NCBI GenBank assembly: GCA_023333565.1
Contig: JAJKFH010003680.1
Span: 2,976,001-3,040,000, forward strand
Direction: 5' to 3'
Origin: Puffinus mauretanicus
Taxonomy: Eukaryota > Chordata > Aves > Procellariiformes > Procellariidae
DNA: 64,000 bases
Shown here: piece after piece, positions 36,547 through 49,800 of the stretch
How positions within the stretch are numbered: position 1 is the stretch's first letter
Layout of the letters: every line of letters starts with the position of its first letter
The notes under the pieces: model-generated
What the model was told of the DNA's origin: nothing
Database searches by the model: none
What the model saw: only the letters and a program-made list of their open reading frames with translations
Position numbers and translations under genes: made by a program

Positions 36547-39529
36547 CTCAGCAAACCCAAGCCACATTTAAACCCTAAGTCAGTCAGAGATGAGTTTTAT
36601 TCTTTCTTGACCAGATTTTTGTAACAGTGGAATAAAGACTCTGTGAGCCAAATTCTGCCCTTCTGGCACCCAAAAGTCTTTAAAAAGGTTGTGAGCAAGC
36701 CACAAAACCTGTCCAACAGTAAGGACACATATCCTGATTTTCCAAAGCCAAAGAGCACATGCACCAGGATTTGAAGGTGCTCAGCAGCTCTGAGCATTAG
36801 GGACAAAAGGGTGCTGGTGAACCACGACCCCAGTATGTCATCTCTTGGGGCCCTACGGGGTCCATGGAGCTGGTGGGAGTAAATATCAATAAAACTTACT
36901 TCAGTTGATATTGGCAAATCAAAATGTATTGGAAGTCCTAGTATCTGATGAATATCAATGTGTCATTTCCATAAAGTCACCCTTTAAAGTTGATTTAACT
37001 GTTACGCAGACAAGATCCAGCTTTTTTCCAAGCATATCTATCATGCACAGCAGGGTAACATGGAGAGAAAAACTAAGGATGGGTGAAAATGTGCGAGAAC
37101 TGCTTCTGAACACAATCCTTGTCTTTTAGAATTAGACAATGTCTGTGCTCGTATGAAGTACTTTGTGCTATAAATAAAATGTAACAGTATCAACACAGAC
37201 AAAGCCAGATTTAAAAGTCAAAACAGGTGGAACACAATTCACATCACTGGCAAAATCTACACAAAATACCTCATGCAAAAATACACCATTCTTTGGTGGC
37301 AGAAAAACATGCACAAAAAGCAACTAAAAATTGCTTCAGTCTATCTGTTGCTTGCTTAAGTGGGAAGGTGTAACACTGCTTCAAGGAGCACAGGTAGTCT
37401 GCAACCCAACAGCCTCCTAAAAAACTTCAAGCATCCATTTAGGCTTCTTCAGATGGTTTTAGCTTTTTGGTAGAATTTTGTCATGGCTTTAAAAGCTTTT
37501 GACCTGTCAGAGAGCTCTGAGGGATCATAGATTGTGAAAGAAAAGTAAGTTTATGTCAAGGGGCATATTCACTGTAGAGCGTCCACACCTCTATTGGAAA
37601 ATTCACGAGGAGGTTGTGTCTTAAAAAGTGATGGAAAGCCACTGTTTTAAAGAAAAGAAGTCAGTGGAAATACTCTCTGGGTATTCATCTAGCAGGAGAA
37701 ACTCCATGAAAATGTGTTATAAATTAACTAAACTCTGTATTAAACATGATGCAACACAAACCCATAGACCAAGTACAATGCTAAAATAAAATTCTAATTA
37801 AAAATACCTAATCGACAGGATTAAGAAAGATCTTAAGTTATGGCCAGGTCCTGCCTCTGACATCCACATTGACATTGAGTATCAAAATATTTCGTTATCG
37901 AATCATTTCATTCATCTTACTGAAGACATTAGGCTTTTCTTGAAGAAAGACATCAGCTGACACACACAAGCCTCTTTATCACCTTGAGATTTCTGCACAA
38001 ATATTTTTCTTCCACCTTTCCTCCCAGGTCCTTGCGCTCTCAGCAAGCCCCAGCAGATGCAGAGACAAGCACAAGGCATGGACTCCCCTTGCACCAGCTC
38101 GAAGTGCCCCAAACCCGTGCCAGGGAGCCTGCTGGTCTCAATCTACACTGGAAAGTGGCAACAAAGCCCGACGCGTGTACTACATTGGCCTTTTCATCTC
38201 CAAAGTTTGCCGTGGCTGCTGCTACTTGTAGGGAGGCTTGACTTGCTCACTGTCAGTACAACTGTAACTTGGCACGACGTAGGCAGTTTGCCCGTCGGCA
38301 TGAAAAATACTCAACAAAGATGCCCTTATGGTAACACAGTGTATTTACTTATCCCTATTCTATTTATAACATTTGCTCTGAATGAAATAGCCAGTTTACA
38401 TCCTCCAGGGGATTGTCTAGTGCTTATAAAAGATATGTTGGGATGAGAATTTAGACTCGCAAGGATAACACAGCCCCTCAGGTCCATGTTTCCCCCTGTC
38501 ATTTACTCTTTTGGGGGTCGAAGACTACAGTCTGATTTACGTTGCAAGTCATCTTCTTTGATTTCTTCCAAATTTGTTTTTTAAAAGACATCCCTATGCA
38601 CCTCTTGGGATTAGAGTCTCACTTTTCTATATCCCATGCCTGATCCTAATAACCTGCAAAGAGCTATTCTATACCTCCCTTACCACCACCCCCCCATTAA
38701 TTTATGAACTTAACAAGACACTATGTCCAGTTCTAAAGGTTTGGAAAACTGGGCACAACATGGACAACGGAAGCAACCATGTTCTTACACTGCCCTTAAT
38801 CGACTGAGTTGACCCCGTATTTAGGAAATTCTGAACGAGTTTGAGGAGCACTAGAAACCAATGGTCCTAAAAGAGTGAGGAACATGCCAGAATTTTGTAT
38901 ACCTGTGAATGTTATTAAAACAAAAAAAAGAAAACTCAACTTAAACTTCAATTTTGAAATATGCAAATGTTTTTATAATCCCATTTGAAAATTCAGACCA
39001 TGCAACTTTGGATGCAGCTGAAATATTTTATAACTGTCCTGTCCAGATGAGAAAACAGAAAACAACAAAAAGCGTTTCATGAAGCAGCACAAAAAACAGT
39101 GATGAGAAGCTCAAACAAGCTCCTAAACATCTTCAATTATCTGATGCCACTGCACCCACTGAATAAGTTTTTTCAGTTGACTGTAGTCCCTTAAGAGTTA
39201 ATGGCCTAGGCCAGCCCAAGTATCTAGGCTCCCTTGATAGTCAGAGGAGAGATACAGCACCCCAAGGAACACTTTTCTCTGAGAGAGACATTTACTTGCA
39301 ATAAATTGTCCTCCAGAGGTGCCACCATCCCACTGATGGCAAAGATGGGGTCAAGGTGACCAGCTGAGACAGCAGCTTCACCTTATGCCTGAATTCAGGG
39401 GAATGAACCTTCTCCTAAAGGTGTTGTTCTCTTCAGTTCTCAGAACATCAGTTTCTCAGATTTATAATTGCAAAGGTAAAAACAGAAGTCTGTGCTATGC
39501 TCAGAGCTTGCAACAGTTTCAGATCCCTG
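36547..39529. other. Non-coding unique DNA, no gene seen
   Basis: Unique AT-rich DNA. A stretch at 36635-36800 has phrases (GAGCCAAATTCTGCCCTT, ATCCTGATTTTCCAAAGC, GGTGCTCAGCAGCTCTGAGC) that recall repeats common in turtles and crocodilians; this is treated as a finding rather than an element. A POU octamer ATGCAAAT occurs near 38962. No exon recognised. Confidence 0.55.
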
Positions 39530-39976
39530 AAAAAGAAGTTCTGGAGACGAACAAACCCAAGCACCAATATATGATGGGTACCCCCAGCTGGAAAGCAGCT
39601 CATCAGAAAAAGACCTTGGGGTCCTGGTGGACACCAAATTGAACACGAGGCAGCAACATGCCCTTGCTGCAAAGAAGGCGAATGATGTCCTGGGGTGCAT
39701 TAAGCAAAGTATTGCCAGCAGGTCAAGGGAGAACATCCTTCCCCTCTACTCAGCACTGGTGAGGTCACACCTGGACTCTGGGTCCAGTTCTGGGCTCCCC
39801 AGTATGAGAGAGACGTGGACATACTGGACAGAGTCTAGTGAAGGGCCACTAAGGTGATTGAGGGACTGGAGCATCTCCCATCTCATATGAAAGGCTGAGA
39901 GAGCTGGGACTGTTCAGCCTGGAGAGGATAATCTCCAGAGGTCCTTTGCAATCTCAACCATTCTGCGATTCTGGGA
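39530..39976 (+). mobile_element. CR1 LINE, older, internally deleted (copy C)
   Basis: This is a CR1 fragment of a different, more diverged subfamily. It starts in the ORF2 C-terminal region with [20 protein letters not shown] (in one frame) and continues through AAKKANDVLGCIKQ, IASRSREN and LPLYSALVRSHLD. The frame then breaks and meets a TAG near 39837. The sequence goes on to a leucine-rich FSLE-type block (CTGTTCAGCCTGGAGAGGA) and jumps near 39925-39931 directly to the 3' terminal motif CTCCAGAGGTCC. It ends in GATTCTG-type octamers. A few hundred bases between ORF2 and the tail are missing. No intact coding capacity. Confidence 0.9.
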
Positions 39977-40709
39977 TCCCATTTGTGTTGCTGCTATAGC
40001 ACAGTGCCCCAAGTGAAAAGTGGTCATGTTTTGTTTTATTTTAATCAAACCACAAAGCACCATCATCCCTCCTTTATGGTGCTGCACTCTTACATCTCTT
40101 CCTTCACCCTGAATTATAATTTTGGCTTTGAAATTCAGGAAAACATAAAAGCTGCTGCTTTGCCAAGTTGGCAAGTTGATGCAAGAGTGACAGCTGATGG
40201 TCTGCAGCTGGGACAACATCTGCAGGCTTCAGGTGGCTGCTAGGTTTAATCTTACCATAGGAAAATTTGTCTTACCTGTTGATATTAGTTTGAAGCAGGG
40301 AGTGCTGCAGACAGGAGTGCTGTCTCCCTCAGACAGGGCTGCTATCCTTATCATAGCCGAGCAACCATTTTCTCCCACCCATGCATCCGTTGACTAAGAC
40401 TGATTACTGAGAAGCAGCTAAGAGTTAGATCCAATAAAGGAATTAAGATGAGATCCAAAATAGTACGTAATTACCTAAAGTGCAGCGTAGGATGGTTTTA
40501 GGGCAAAATTCAGGAAAACAATAGAAAATTCACCTAGCTTATATGCTTTAGACAGAAGAGGTCTGAGATTTCTAGAAAAAATTTCCATGGGCATCTGAAG
40601 CCACAACGTAGGCTCCATTAGGGCAGCAGTTAAGGCCAACACAGAGCTGTTGGTCAGCAAAGCCTGCCGTATGAGAACCAGAGGGCACTCCTAACTAGTA
40701 GGAGATTGG
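39977..40709. other. Non-coding unique DNA between two LINE remnants
   Basis: No exon, RNA gene or repeat recognised. A short imperfect direct repeat (GGGAGTGCTGCAGACAGGAGTGCTG) lies near 40300-40325. Confidence 0.6.
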
Positions 40710-40850
40710 TTTAAGACAGAGAAAATAAAGTATTTATTGGCACAGTGGGAAGTGAATCTCCAGAGCCTGCTGCCACAGGAGGCTGGTGTGGCAGACGAGA
40801 CCAGCAGGTTGAAAACAGGATTAGACAAAAATTGTGGGCCAGAAGCAAAT
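40710..40850 (+). mobile_element. Ancient L3/CR1-like 3' fragment
   Basis: The segment follows the order seen at the ORF2 end of old L3-type CR1 LINEs: a TTAAGACAGAGAAAATAAAGTA-like lead, CTGCTGCCACAGGAGGCTGG, then a stretch that translates as LPQEAGVADETSRLKTGLDK. The living pattern is LPxEVVExx...FKxGLDKF. The tail beyond GACAAAAATTGTGGG is lost or unrecognisable. It is unrelated in sequence detail to copies A-C and is probably much older. The call is from motif order only. Confidence 0.55.
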
Positions 40851-41153
40851 GGCAAAGTCAACAGACAGGGATGTCCCCCGTCACCCCCTCGCACCCCTCG
40901 TACGGCAACCACAAGTGCTGATGAGGTCGGAGAGGAGCAGACCACCAGCAGCCGGGCTGGTGTGCTCTCCCAGGAGAGCATCTCCTATCGGAGCTCCTCA
41001 TCTCAGCTATGTGCAAGGCCCCTCCTTCTTCAAAGGCTGCTTACAATAAAATAACATGTCAATGAGAAAAATAGATATTAATTAATTTGCATATAAATAT
41101 CCCAGGCTCCAGCACTATACCTCACCAACTTTGTCCCTGGTCTTGCTCCTATA

Positions 41154-41200
41154 AAAGCAGGAGCAGAGTAGTAATAAAGCAGGAGCAGAGTAGTAATAAA
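41154..41200. repeat. 22-bp tandem duplication plus decayed third unit
   Basis: AAAGCAGGAGCAGAGTAGTAAT occurs twice in exact tandem (41154-41175 and 41176-41197). A third, decayed unit follows (AAATAGTAGAGTAG). The exact identity implies a recent slippage event, and the locus may vary in copy number. Confidence 0.9.
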
Positions 41201-43624
41201 TAGTAGAGTAGTTATAAGAAGTAAAATTTTTGTTGCTTTCCATAGGAACAGGTCAGAAAGTGATTCTCAAAGTGAATTAGATGGCGAATCTGTCTCCAAA
41301 AGGAGACAAACTCAGGATGACTTTGGGTTCACAGTGCTAGCAATGACATGTCAGTGACAACAGCGCAAACCAGGAACACAGCTCTTCGCTTGCAGTCCCA
41401 CGTCGAGTGATCAGTCATCACCCTCGCTACATTATCAGAGGGACTTTTTAAAATAAAAATTTAAAAAGCCTTTCAAAGCCACCAGGATGCGCATGATGCA
41501 ACACACACAGCACGTCTGCACTCGGTGCTGAGTGATCGCTGCTCCCTCCAGCCTGGAGAGCCCATGCAGAGGACACGGAGGATCTCAGATCCACCGACCA
41601 GCTGAGCCTGGCATATGGGCTCCCGGAGCCGTGGCTGATGCCAGTGCCACGCAGGGAGCGTGAGACGGGCAAAGAAATCCCGAGTCTCCCAAACACCACG
41701 GGAGGCTCGACAGAGCTGGAGCCCTGCCTGAGGCTCCGGGGCAGCGCTGCGGATAAATAACACGAGCAGCACATGCATTAGACATCAAGTGAGGAATCAT
41801 GAGACCAGACCACAAAAATGCAAAAAATTGGACATTTAGAAGGATTTTCACCTTAAAAACTAGCTGATTGCTTCCAAGTATTCCAAGATGTTGCAGGACA
41901 GCTGTAACTCAGAGCCTAGTTTCAAGTCTATAGATGTATAATCCTCTAGAAAAGTCTCTGGAAAACAAATTGCCTTGTCAGAGCACCCCAGTCTTTCCCC
42001 AAAAATCTGTCACACCTGGGTCCCCAAAATAGGATCACAATGAATGAACCAGGGTCCACAATTACTCTGATTTCATCTTTAATCGAGTGCTTCCCAGGGA
42101 AACCATAGCCTTATGGGGGTTTGAGCAAACCTGTTCTCATTCCTCAAAGCAAAGTCAGACTCTTTTGTAACCAACAATAACTTTTGTGAACAGATCTTGG
42201 GAGGAAAAAATAAATTATTTGAGAGAGGACTCTCAATAATCCGTGTGTCTGAAAAACATTTACGTTTCCAAGAGATTCAAACTGTGTTTATCGCCATAGT
42301 AAGGTTCACCAAGTATTACCCTGAAAAAATCAATTAGCTGCCTGCAGAAAGAGTACATAGAACATTTCTCTCTTAAGCTGAGTCAACAGCTTGTCTGTCC
42401 AAATACCTTAATAAAGTACATCCAGGGCAAATTACACACTCAGCCCTGTCCTGTCCAGCACTGTACTATCTTTTGTGATAATTAAAATAATTCTTATCAG
42501 AAAGATGATAAACAGAAATAATCACGTGCAGAAACAGCACTTATATATGAATTTTTAAAGCAAGTTAAATGCTGTCAGGCAATCCCCAGTTTTTCTTCAA
42601 ATTCCCCATCAAAACCTATTTTCCCCATAAAGTGTCACAAGGGTAATCCAACACTAATAATCAAAATAAGTATGACCTGCTGCTCTTAAAACTGTTTTTT
42701 TTTTTTTATCTTGTAGTCTGCAGATCCATGATATACATTGACTTACTGTGGGGACGTCCCTGAAAAGTAGTGAAGGGAAGCGAGCCCACCACTGCCAATG
42801 AATTTCCATGTCAGAGACCTGCTCCTCCAGGGAAAGGTTTTGGCAATTTCCAAATGGAAAAATATTGAACACTAGTGCCATCGGGAATTACCTACAATAT
42901 CCCCCTGCTAGCATGCTCCCTCTCCCCTGCCGTGAAAGCCCTGGGCTCTGCTCTCCTAAAAAAGACAGATGGGGCGGAGGGAATCCAGACTGATTCCCCA
43001 AGCATTTATCTCCACAGACCACATGGGCTCAGTGACACATGAACATTTAAAATTAGGAAAGAAGAATCACAAAAAACCTGATGAGCTTACACCGGCCGTG
43101 TCTGCCTCTCCCAGCTGCCTGGGGTCAGCCCAGGTCTCGGTGAAGAGCCAGGTGATAAATACAGAGCTTATCCAGCCTTGCCTCGCGCAAACCCAAATTC
43201 CTGCCTCTGCAGAGATACTCGCAGACAGCTGTATCGGGCATCCTGGATTTGAAGGGAAAGACTTTGGGAAAATCTTGCATTGAAAGAGCTACTGATCTGT
43301 GAAAAACTAGTAAAAGCTTGAACTCCCCTCTGCCCCAACTCATAAAGCCTTCTCTATCCAGCTCTGTTGGCCCTAAAATAAGGTATAATGGTACCTCTGA
43401 GAAGCATATCATGGAGACGTGAAATGCACTGTCCTCACAGGTCCTTACTACAGACAGGCCAGCCTTTTGCTTGGGGAAATACATTGAAAAAAGCAAGCAC
43501 ATAAAGTGTAGCTGGAAATAGTGTGGCTGCAGACAGTCAGCTTTCTTACAGTTCGCAACTCCTGTTACTCATGGATGTTTGTAAAGGGACTTTCCTGAAG
43601 AGGGGGAGTCCTCCAAGAAAAGCA
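41201..43624. other. Non-coding unique DNA, no gene seen
   Basis: A GC-richer patch lies at about 41515-41760, with overlapping minus-strand frames up to 108 codons and no domain. A T12 run is near 42696-42707. No exon or RNA gene was recognised. Confidence 0.6.
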
Positions 43625-43642
43625 AAAAAAAAAAAAAAAAGT
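43625..43642 (+). repeat. A18 homopolymer
   Basis: An uninterrupted A-run after AAGAAAAGC. It could be the tail of a plus-strand retrocopy, but the upstream 300 bases match nothing recognised and no flanking target duplication stands out. Confidence 0.8.
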
Positions 43643-43819
43643 ATATTGAATTTATTTTGGTTTTTTCCCCACTAACTCCTTTATACTGGGCTGAATTTGA
43701 AATGTAAGAAACAAGCAGAGAACCATGGATCCTTCAGCTTGGTGACGATCCAAGGGTATCTGTTTCAGAAATTTAAGCACAAAGTTCAGGGGCCACATCC
43801 CCAAACTCCCCTCTAAATT

Positions 43820-43895
43820 TTAGGCTTTGAGCAAGTCAATTAACTTTTTCCAATCTCTTTTTCACATGTGCAAAATTACTGTAATTCATAACCTG
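43820..43895 (-). mobile_element. Possible MIR/CORE-SINE-like fragment (reversed)
   Basis: The plus strand reads TTGAGCAAGTCAATTAACTT, then CCAATCTCTTTTTCACATGT, then GCAAAATTACTGTAAT. This matches the order of a reversed MIR SINE (TTGGGCAAGTCACTTAACCT, then CTCAGTTTCCTCATCTGTAA, AAATGGGGATAAT). Identity is modest, but spacing agrees over about 70 bases. If real, it is a relic shared by amniotes. Confidence 0.45.
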
Positions 43896-46800
43896 GATAA
43901 ATTACATTTGCCCCCCTCAATCTACATTACGCAATTATTTTCTCTGTATATTTACTCACCAAGCCTAGTTGCTTGTTCCCTTCCTAGTTGCTGTGTGAAT
44001 TCATTAACATGCCAAATGTTTTTTTATCCATAGATTAAAGAGGCTAAATGAGGGCAAAATATTATTATTCACAGTATATCCTCCCAAAAAACACCGCACA
44101 CCCCTTATACTGGTGCAGCGTTATTCAAAATTCAGTTCAACTAGAATAATATCAGAGGACCCCTGCTCGCTCCAGGACCACAGGCTGGCTCCCAAACATC
44201 AAAAAGATTTCAGTACTTAAACCAAAACTGGTTTATATTATCCCTCCTCACTAATCCTCCAAGCTTGCTGCACACTCTGCGTTGTAACATGTGGGCAGAA
44301 GCCACCAGCAGCAAAGGAAAAGGAGAAGCTCTTGCCTGGAGCAAAACCTGGACGCTTCGAGTCACGAGCAGCAGAGAGGCAGGAGCTCTGTAACAGCACC
44401 GGCTGCCGCTTGCAGCTCCAAACTAGTTTCATCTCCAGCTGCCAAAACCATCAAACCTTGGTGTTTAGGTTAAAGGCAACACTCATCATAATTTACTCTA
44501 CTACGCCTTTCCCGGGAGCTCTCCGGCACATCCATGCTGGGCTGCCCCAAGGCCACCTTCAAAACCAGCCCCTCCGCCTTTGCACACCCCCAGACTGAAA
44601 GCACAGCACGCTCTGGCCTCCAGCACCAGGGTACCACGGATGGACCAGGGACACCTGCTACGCCAGCGTGCCCCAAATCCTGCTCGCACACTGCCCGCAA
44701 GCAGCCCCGGCGGCCCACGGACAGGAGAGCAGCCGCGTGCCCGGCTGGGACATGGGCCACGCTGCAGCTCAGGAGCGTGCAAGAGCTGTGGCCGCCTTTT
44801 TTAGTATCTAAAGCAATGCAGCTGGGGGACAAAATGGGTCATCTTTGTTCATTGCAATTTATAGACTCACAATTGTTCGCCTTCACCGCATGCAGAGCGA
44901 CTGCAAAGGCTGGGCGTGTAGGATGGGTTACATTCCCAGCATAGGAACTAAATTCTGTGCATGAATTTGGTCAAGTTCCTTAAACCCGCAGTCTCCAGGC
45001 TGCCTTGCTTTTGGATTACCACATGGTAACCTTGTTCATCCAAGCTTAGAAATACCTAAACGCCCCAGCAAGAAACAAACAACAACTGAGAATGGATGAA
45101 ATTTTTGCAATGGGATATAACCATGTTCCTTCCCATTTAGCAACCCGTTTGATATAAAAATGATACCCATGCTCAGCAAGACCATCACTATCTTGGTCTG
45201 TTTTTTTAAGAGTGCAGTTGCTTCACTGCGGTGCCAAAGGCTCATTTCACCACCACCACGGTCCTGTCGAACCTGCCTGCGCAGTGCGACGGAGACATGG
45301 CCATAATCAAACTCACTTTGCTCAGGACTCCAAGCCGAATGTGAAGAATTAGCCTAAAAACACAAGTCAAACATCCCAAGCAACACGGGCACCAAAGCCA
45401 CCTGGCACCTGTCCTAGCTAATCTGACTACGCTCAAAATTTAATCAAAGTTTCTCACTCCACATTCTTGCCTCTGCGGTAACTAAAATAAATAAAGAAAT
45501 ACATCAAAACATAATGTTTATTTTAACTTAGCGGGTCGGCAGAGATGGAAAAAGAAGAAGGAAGCTACATTTCAGTAGATTCACTGGAAATAAATCAAAC
45601 CAAATCCTAAAGGCCTGATCCAAAGAAAACTTAGACTTTAAGCCATACCAAATTCTCCAAACAAACAGACAATACTCTGGATGAAATGCAAATGACTGTT
45701 TGCCTGCTGGTTTAGGAGAAGTAAAAAAAAAACCCAAACAAAAACCCCCTTCTGCTCATATACCTCAGGACTAAGTGTCTGGGAAGATCTGCTGGGCCCT
45801 TTTCACTCAGAAGGTGCTGGGATTGGTACCTTCAGCCCTGTTAGGATGATGCTCAATGGAAAATCCAGCTCTCCTGCAATGGAAAACGAGCTTCAAAGCA
45901 GGACATACATTGAAGCCTTTCTCCCAGAAAATTTGGGGGGAAAAGCCATCCACTTGAAATTTCACCCAGGGCTTTCTTTAACACCCTTTGAATTTTCTAT
46001 TTCATTTTATTTGCTTCCTATTAAGTTTTTTAATTAGAAGCCTCTGAAGTCAGCTGGAGAGCTTTTCCTTGCTTACCCCTTTGCACCACTGCGTGTTACC
46101 TGCTCACAGTCGCCGTCGGGGTGCAGAGCGCTGGATTCCCAACCAGCCGCCTGGAGCGGGTAGGGTGAGTCTGGTTTTGGGAGGAGGCTGCCCTCTTTTC
46201 TTGTGTGTTTGTTGTTTGTTTTTTTTTTTTCTTTAAGGAGTAGGAAATACCCCTTTTGAATTACTGAATTGGAAATAATTTTTAACCCTTGTTTTTTTCC
46301 CCAATATAGCTAGGGAATATATGCACCACGTAGAACAACCTGATTGATGCATAGGTGGAAGCAAACCATCGCTTTGGGTTGAGCATTGATTGAAACACTG
46401 AGGACAGAAGGAGCAAGGAAGCAGGGAACATCCACATCAGCTTGTACTGAGGTTTGCACGACACAGCAAGACATGACATTTGCTCTGCATGGAAACACCC
46501 TTTTCCTGTAACCAATTTTATCCTGTAACAAAGAGGGATTGTGCACTGCGAGTTGTATATAGAAGTTCAAGAACAGCAGCTGACAGATTAATTGTTCTCC
46601 ATCAGCAGTTGACCTTATCACATTCACCTTGTGTCCTGCTCACCAAGTTCTTCCTCCTACTGAGACCATTAAAACAAGCCAGGAAATGAATGCACAAAAA
46701 AGCTTTGCTCCGAAGCTGCAGGTTGTTCAAAACATTCTTTACATAAACCCACAAGGGGAAGGACAAAGGATGTCAGCTGCCCTTCTGCTTCATTACTTCC

Positions 46801-49800
46801 AAGCACATATCGTACTGTTGCCAGAGCTTTCACAAGCCAACAGACTACAAGCAATAACCAAACCTCCACGATAATGTGAACGCTTCCACCTCCTTGTCCA
46901 GCCACTTCTCCACCACCTCTTTCCTGGACGTCTCCATCCCAGCACATGGATGCATGCATATCCAACAAGTGTCCTGTTAGCTTGCGTAACTTTGTTTGCC
47001 TTACTTTTATGACACTGCAAAGCCAGCTAACATAAAGTCAATGCACTCAGACACACAAAAACCAATTAAACTAAAATATTATTTCTAGACTAAAGAAAAA
47101 TATTGTGAATGTGTCGCTAATAATTGAAGGTTTTCCAAACTAGGATATCTAGGATCTCATGTTGCCCATCCTCTGAGAAAACAGAAATCAATCTCCTGTT
47201 CCTGGTGGCAGCACCTGCATTTTCTACTCCCTGCATGGATGCACAGGACCTAAGCGGGTTTTACTTAAGACAAAGACAATTGACAAAAGACAGCAGTGTC
47301 TTGCTCATTGTTAATCACAAACCTGGTATCTTGGAAGCTGGAGAAAGACATTTCTCTGGCAAATCCACCTTTAAAAAACAGAGTCTGTGACGGAACTTCA
47401 GAGTCAATCCCAGAGAGGTAGATGAGGTGATGTCATCAGACCCAAGTGAGAATCTGCATCCCAAAACAGGGTTAATTTGAGTTTTAGCAGGGACAATCCA
47501 CTCCCCATCAGTAGGAACAACTTATGAATCCTTAACTTGAAAAATATTATTTTCTATTGAGCTACCTCTGATACCTAGAAGCCACCATCCACTAGCTGTA
47601 CTATTTTAATTTGTTATGGTTTTAACTCTTTAAACCCACATTTATTTCCATAAAAATACTGCACACTCAAAAAACCACAAAACTTATCTTTATTGAGTAA
47701 ATAATTTTAAGAAGACCGGCTGAACTATTCATGTGACTACCAGGCCTGACCATTGTCACCACTTAGCAAACAGACATCTTCTTTATTTATTTTTAAAGTT
47801 CAAATCACACTTTCCAAATGAGGAAAGCAACATATTTACCTGAAAAACCCAGTGTCACAAGCTTCTTAAAACCATTTTTTCTTATTCAGAAGGAGCAGCC
47901 AAAGAGAACCAAGTGAGGTCTGAATATCAAATCACGCATAACACAAACAAAGGGAAAAGGAAAAGAAAAAAAAAGAAAAACACAGTGCTGGCCCAGAGCA
48001 CTCCGGCTTGTGTTACACACAAGGCCAGCATGGGAGAACACACACTGGGTGTCAAAATTCAGAGTGAATCATAATGACCCATCAGGTACAGTCTTCTGGC
48101 TTTCTCTGCTCAGAGACACAGGCAGGGATTTCAGACTCCAAAGAAGCCTTTGAACAGCCCCAGGGGCAATGGGCAATAGAAATCATCCAGAAAGACAGCT
48201 GGGAAACATGGCAAGAGAAAGAGCCAGTCCATTTCAGGAGGACTCATTTCCATAAGATAAACAGGGACTATCAAAGGATGCATCAGAGGACCTTGTTCAG
48301 CCACCCGAGGGATTGGAGGCTCACAGAAGGCAAAAGAGATGTTTATCAGGCACGGCGCTCACAGCAATGCAGTTGGGGAGCAACGAAACTTGCACAATAC
48401 ACCATAAAGATGAGGAAGGAGTAAAATCAACACCGCAAAACATTTTGAAGAGGATATTCGTTATTAATCCACAGATGAGCCCTGCACTGAGCATCAGCGT
48501 TAGTGGTGGTGATGCCACGCAGGAACAGGGCTCTTGGGAACACCTTGAGGCAGACCAGGAGGGGCAAGTCCCATGTTGGGTTTGGAGATGTTGGTCCTAG
48601 AGAAGCTGGAGGGTCAGGGTGGGCTTTTTTCTGGCATCCGTCAAGAAGTGCTATTTAGAGAAGGACAAAGGGCTACATTGTCCTCGCCAAAGGGGAGCAG
48701 ATGGGCAGCAACAACACCCAACAGGCCTTGGGAGATCTGCACCAAGAAGGAGGCCATCTGTGCTGTATCGTCCCAAAACACAACTCCAAGCCCTTTAGAG
48801 CTGCACTGATGTATTGCGAGGATTATAGGAAAAAAGGAGGGGAAGACTCAAGGCACAGGGTCCATTGAAAATTCCTGTCTGAAGAAATGCTGCTCAGGTC
48901 AGTCATAAGCCTACCCAACCCTCGGGGATGGAAATGAAGGGATAGGAGAAAAAAGTAAGGGGAGCACAGAGCAGTCTCTCTGGTTATTGCTAGGGACAGA
49001 TTGGAACAGCCAGAAAAAAGCTGATGAGAGTGTTTGTAGGATTAATTAACACTCATGTTATCAAAGCATCAGAGATTCCAGGCAGGATAGCTCTCACGAC
49101 GATGCATTCCCAAAAAGACAGATGTTTGCTGGCTAAGAAGAAATACATCTGGTGGGAAGAGACAGATGTGACCAAGTGTATAGACACAAGCGAGAGACAC
49201 CCTGAGACTGCGATCTCCAGAGCTCTGATGATACAGCACAGGTCGGGCAAACCCAGCCCATTGATAGCGTGACAGTGAATTCACCTCCTGCACAAAGCAA
49301 TGTATTGGAAGATCTGTCTGAGGTTGCAGAGAGCCTGAAGCAATACCACTAATTACGGTATTCATTGCATTCATTTTATACATCCCATGAGATATTTCTG
49401 CTGTGGAATTCACAACAAATCTGCTCCTGTTCATTGGTACTTGAAGGACCTGCCCAGACCGCATCTCGCTTGGCAGCTCTTCTTATGGGGGTTTGAGGAA
49501 GGAAGGGCTCCTCTTGCCACAGCGGCTCCAGGAAGACTCAGACCTATCCTTCAAGAGTGTATGGGCACCGGATTGGCCCAAAGGGTGGGAGATGTGTTGC
49601 TGAACCTAACACGAAGCTCTTTCGTTTCTGTGGCACACACGTTAAAGGAGGTCTGTGGAGTTACTGCCTATCTGATGACTAAAAGGAATTTCTGGACCAC
49701 CTAACACAGACGAATGTCAAAAACTCCTGAAAATAATCACTAATTTAACAACAAATATTTTCATCTATGAAGTTTGGAAAATGGGTAAAGAGCAGCAGAT

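Noticed and set aside
48074..48424. 116-codon polar plus-strand frame, followed by other frames to 48809
   Set aside because: Looks protein-like in composition, but no family, no splice signals at the edges and no ATG context. Below the threshold for a gene call.
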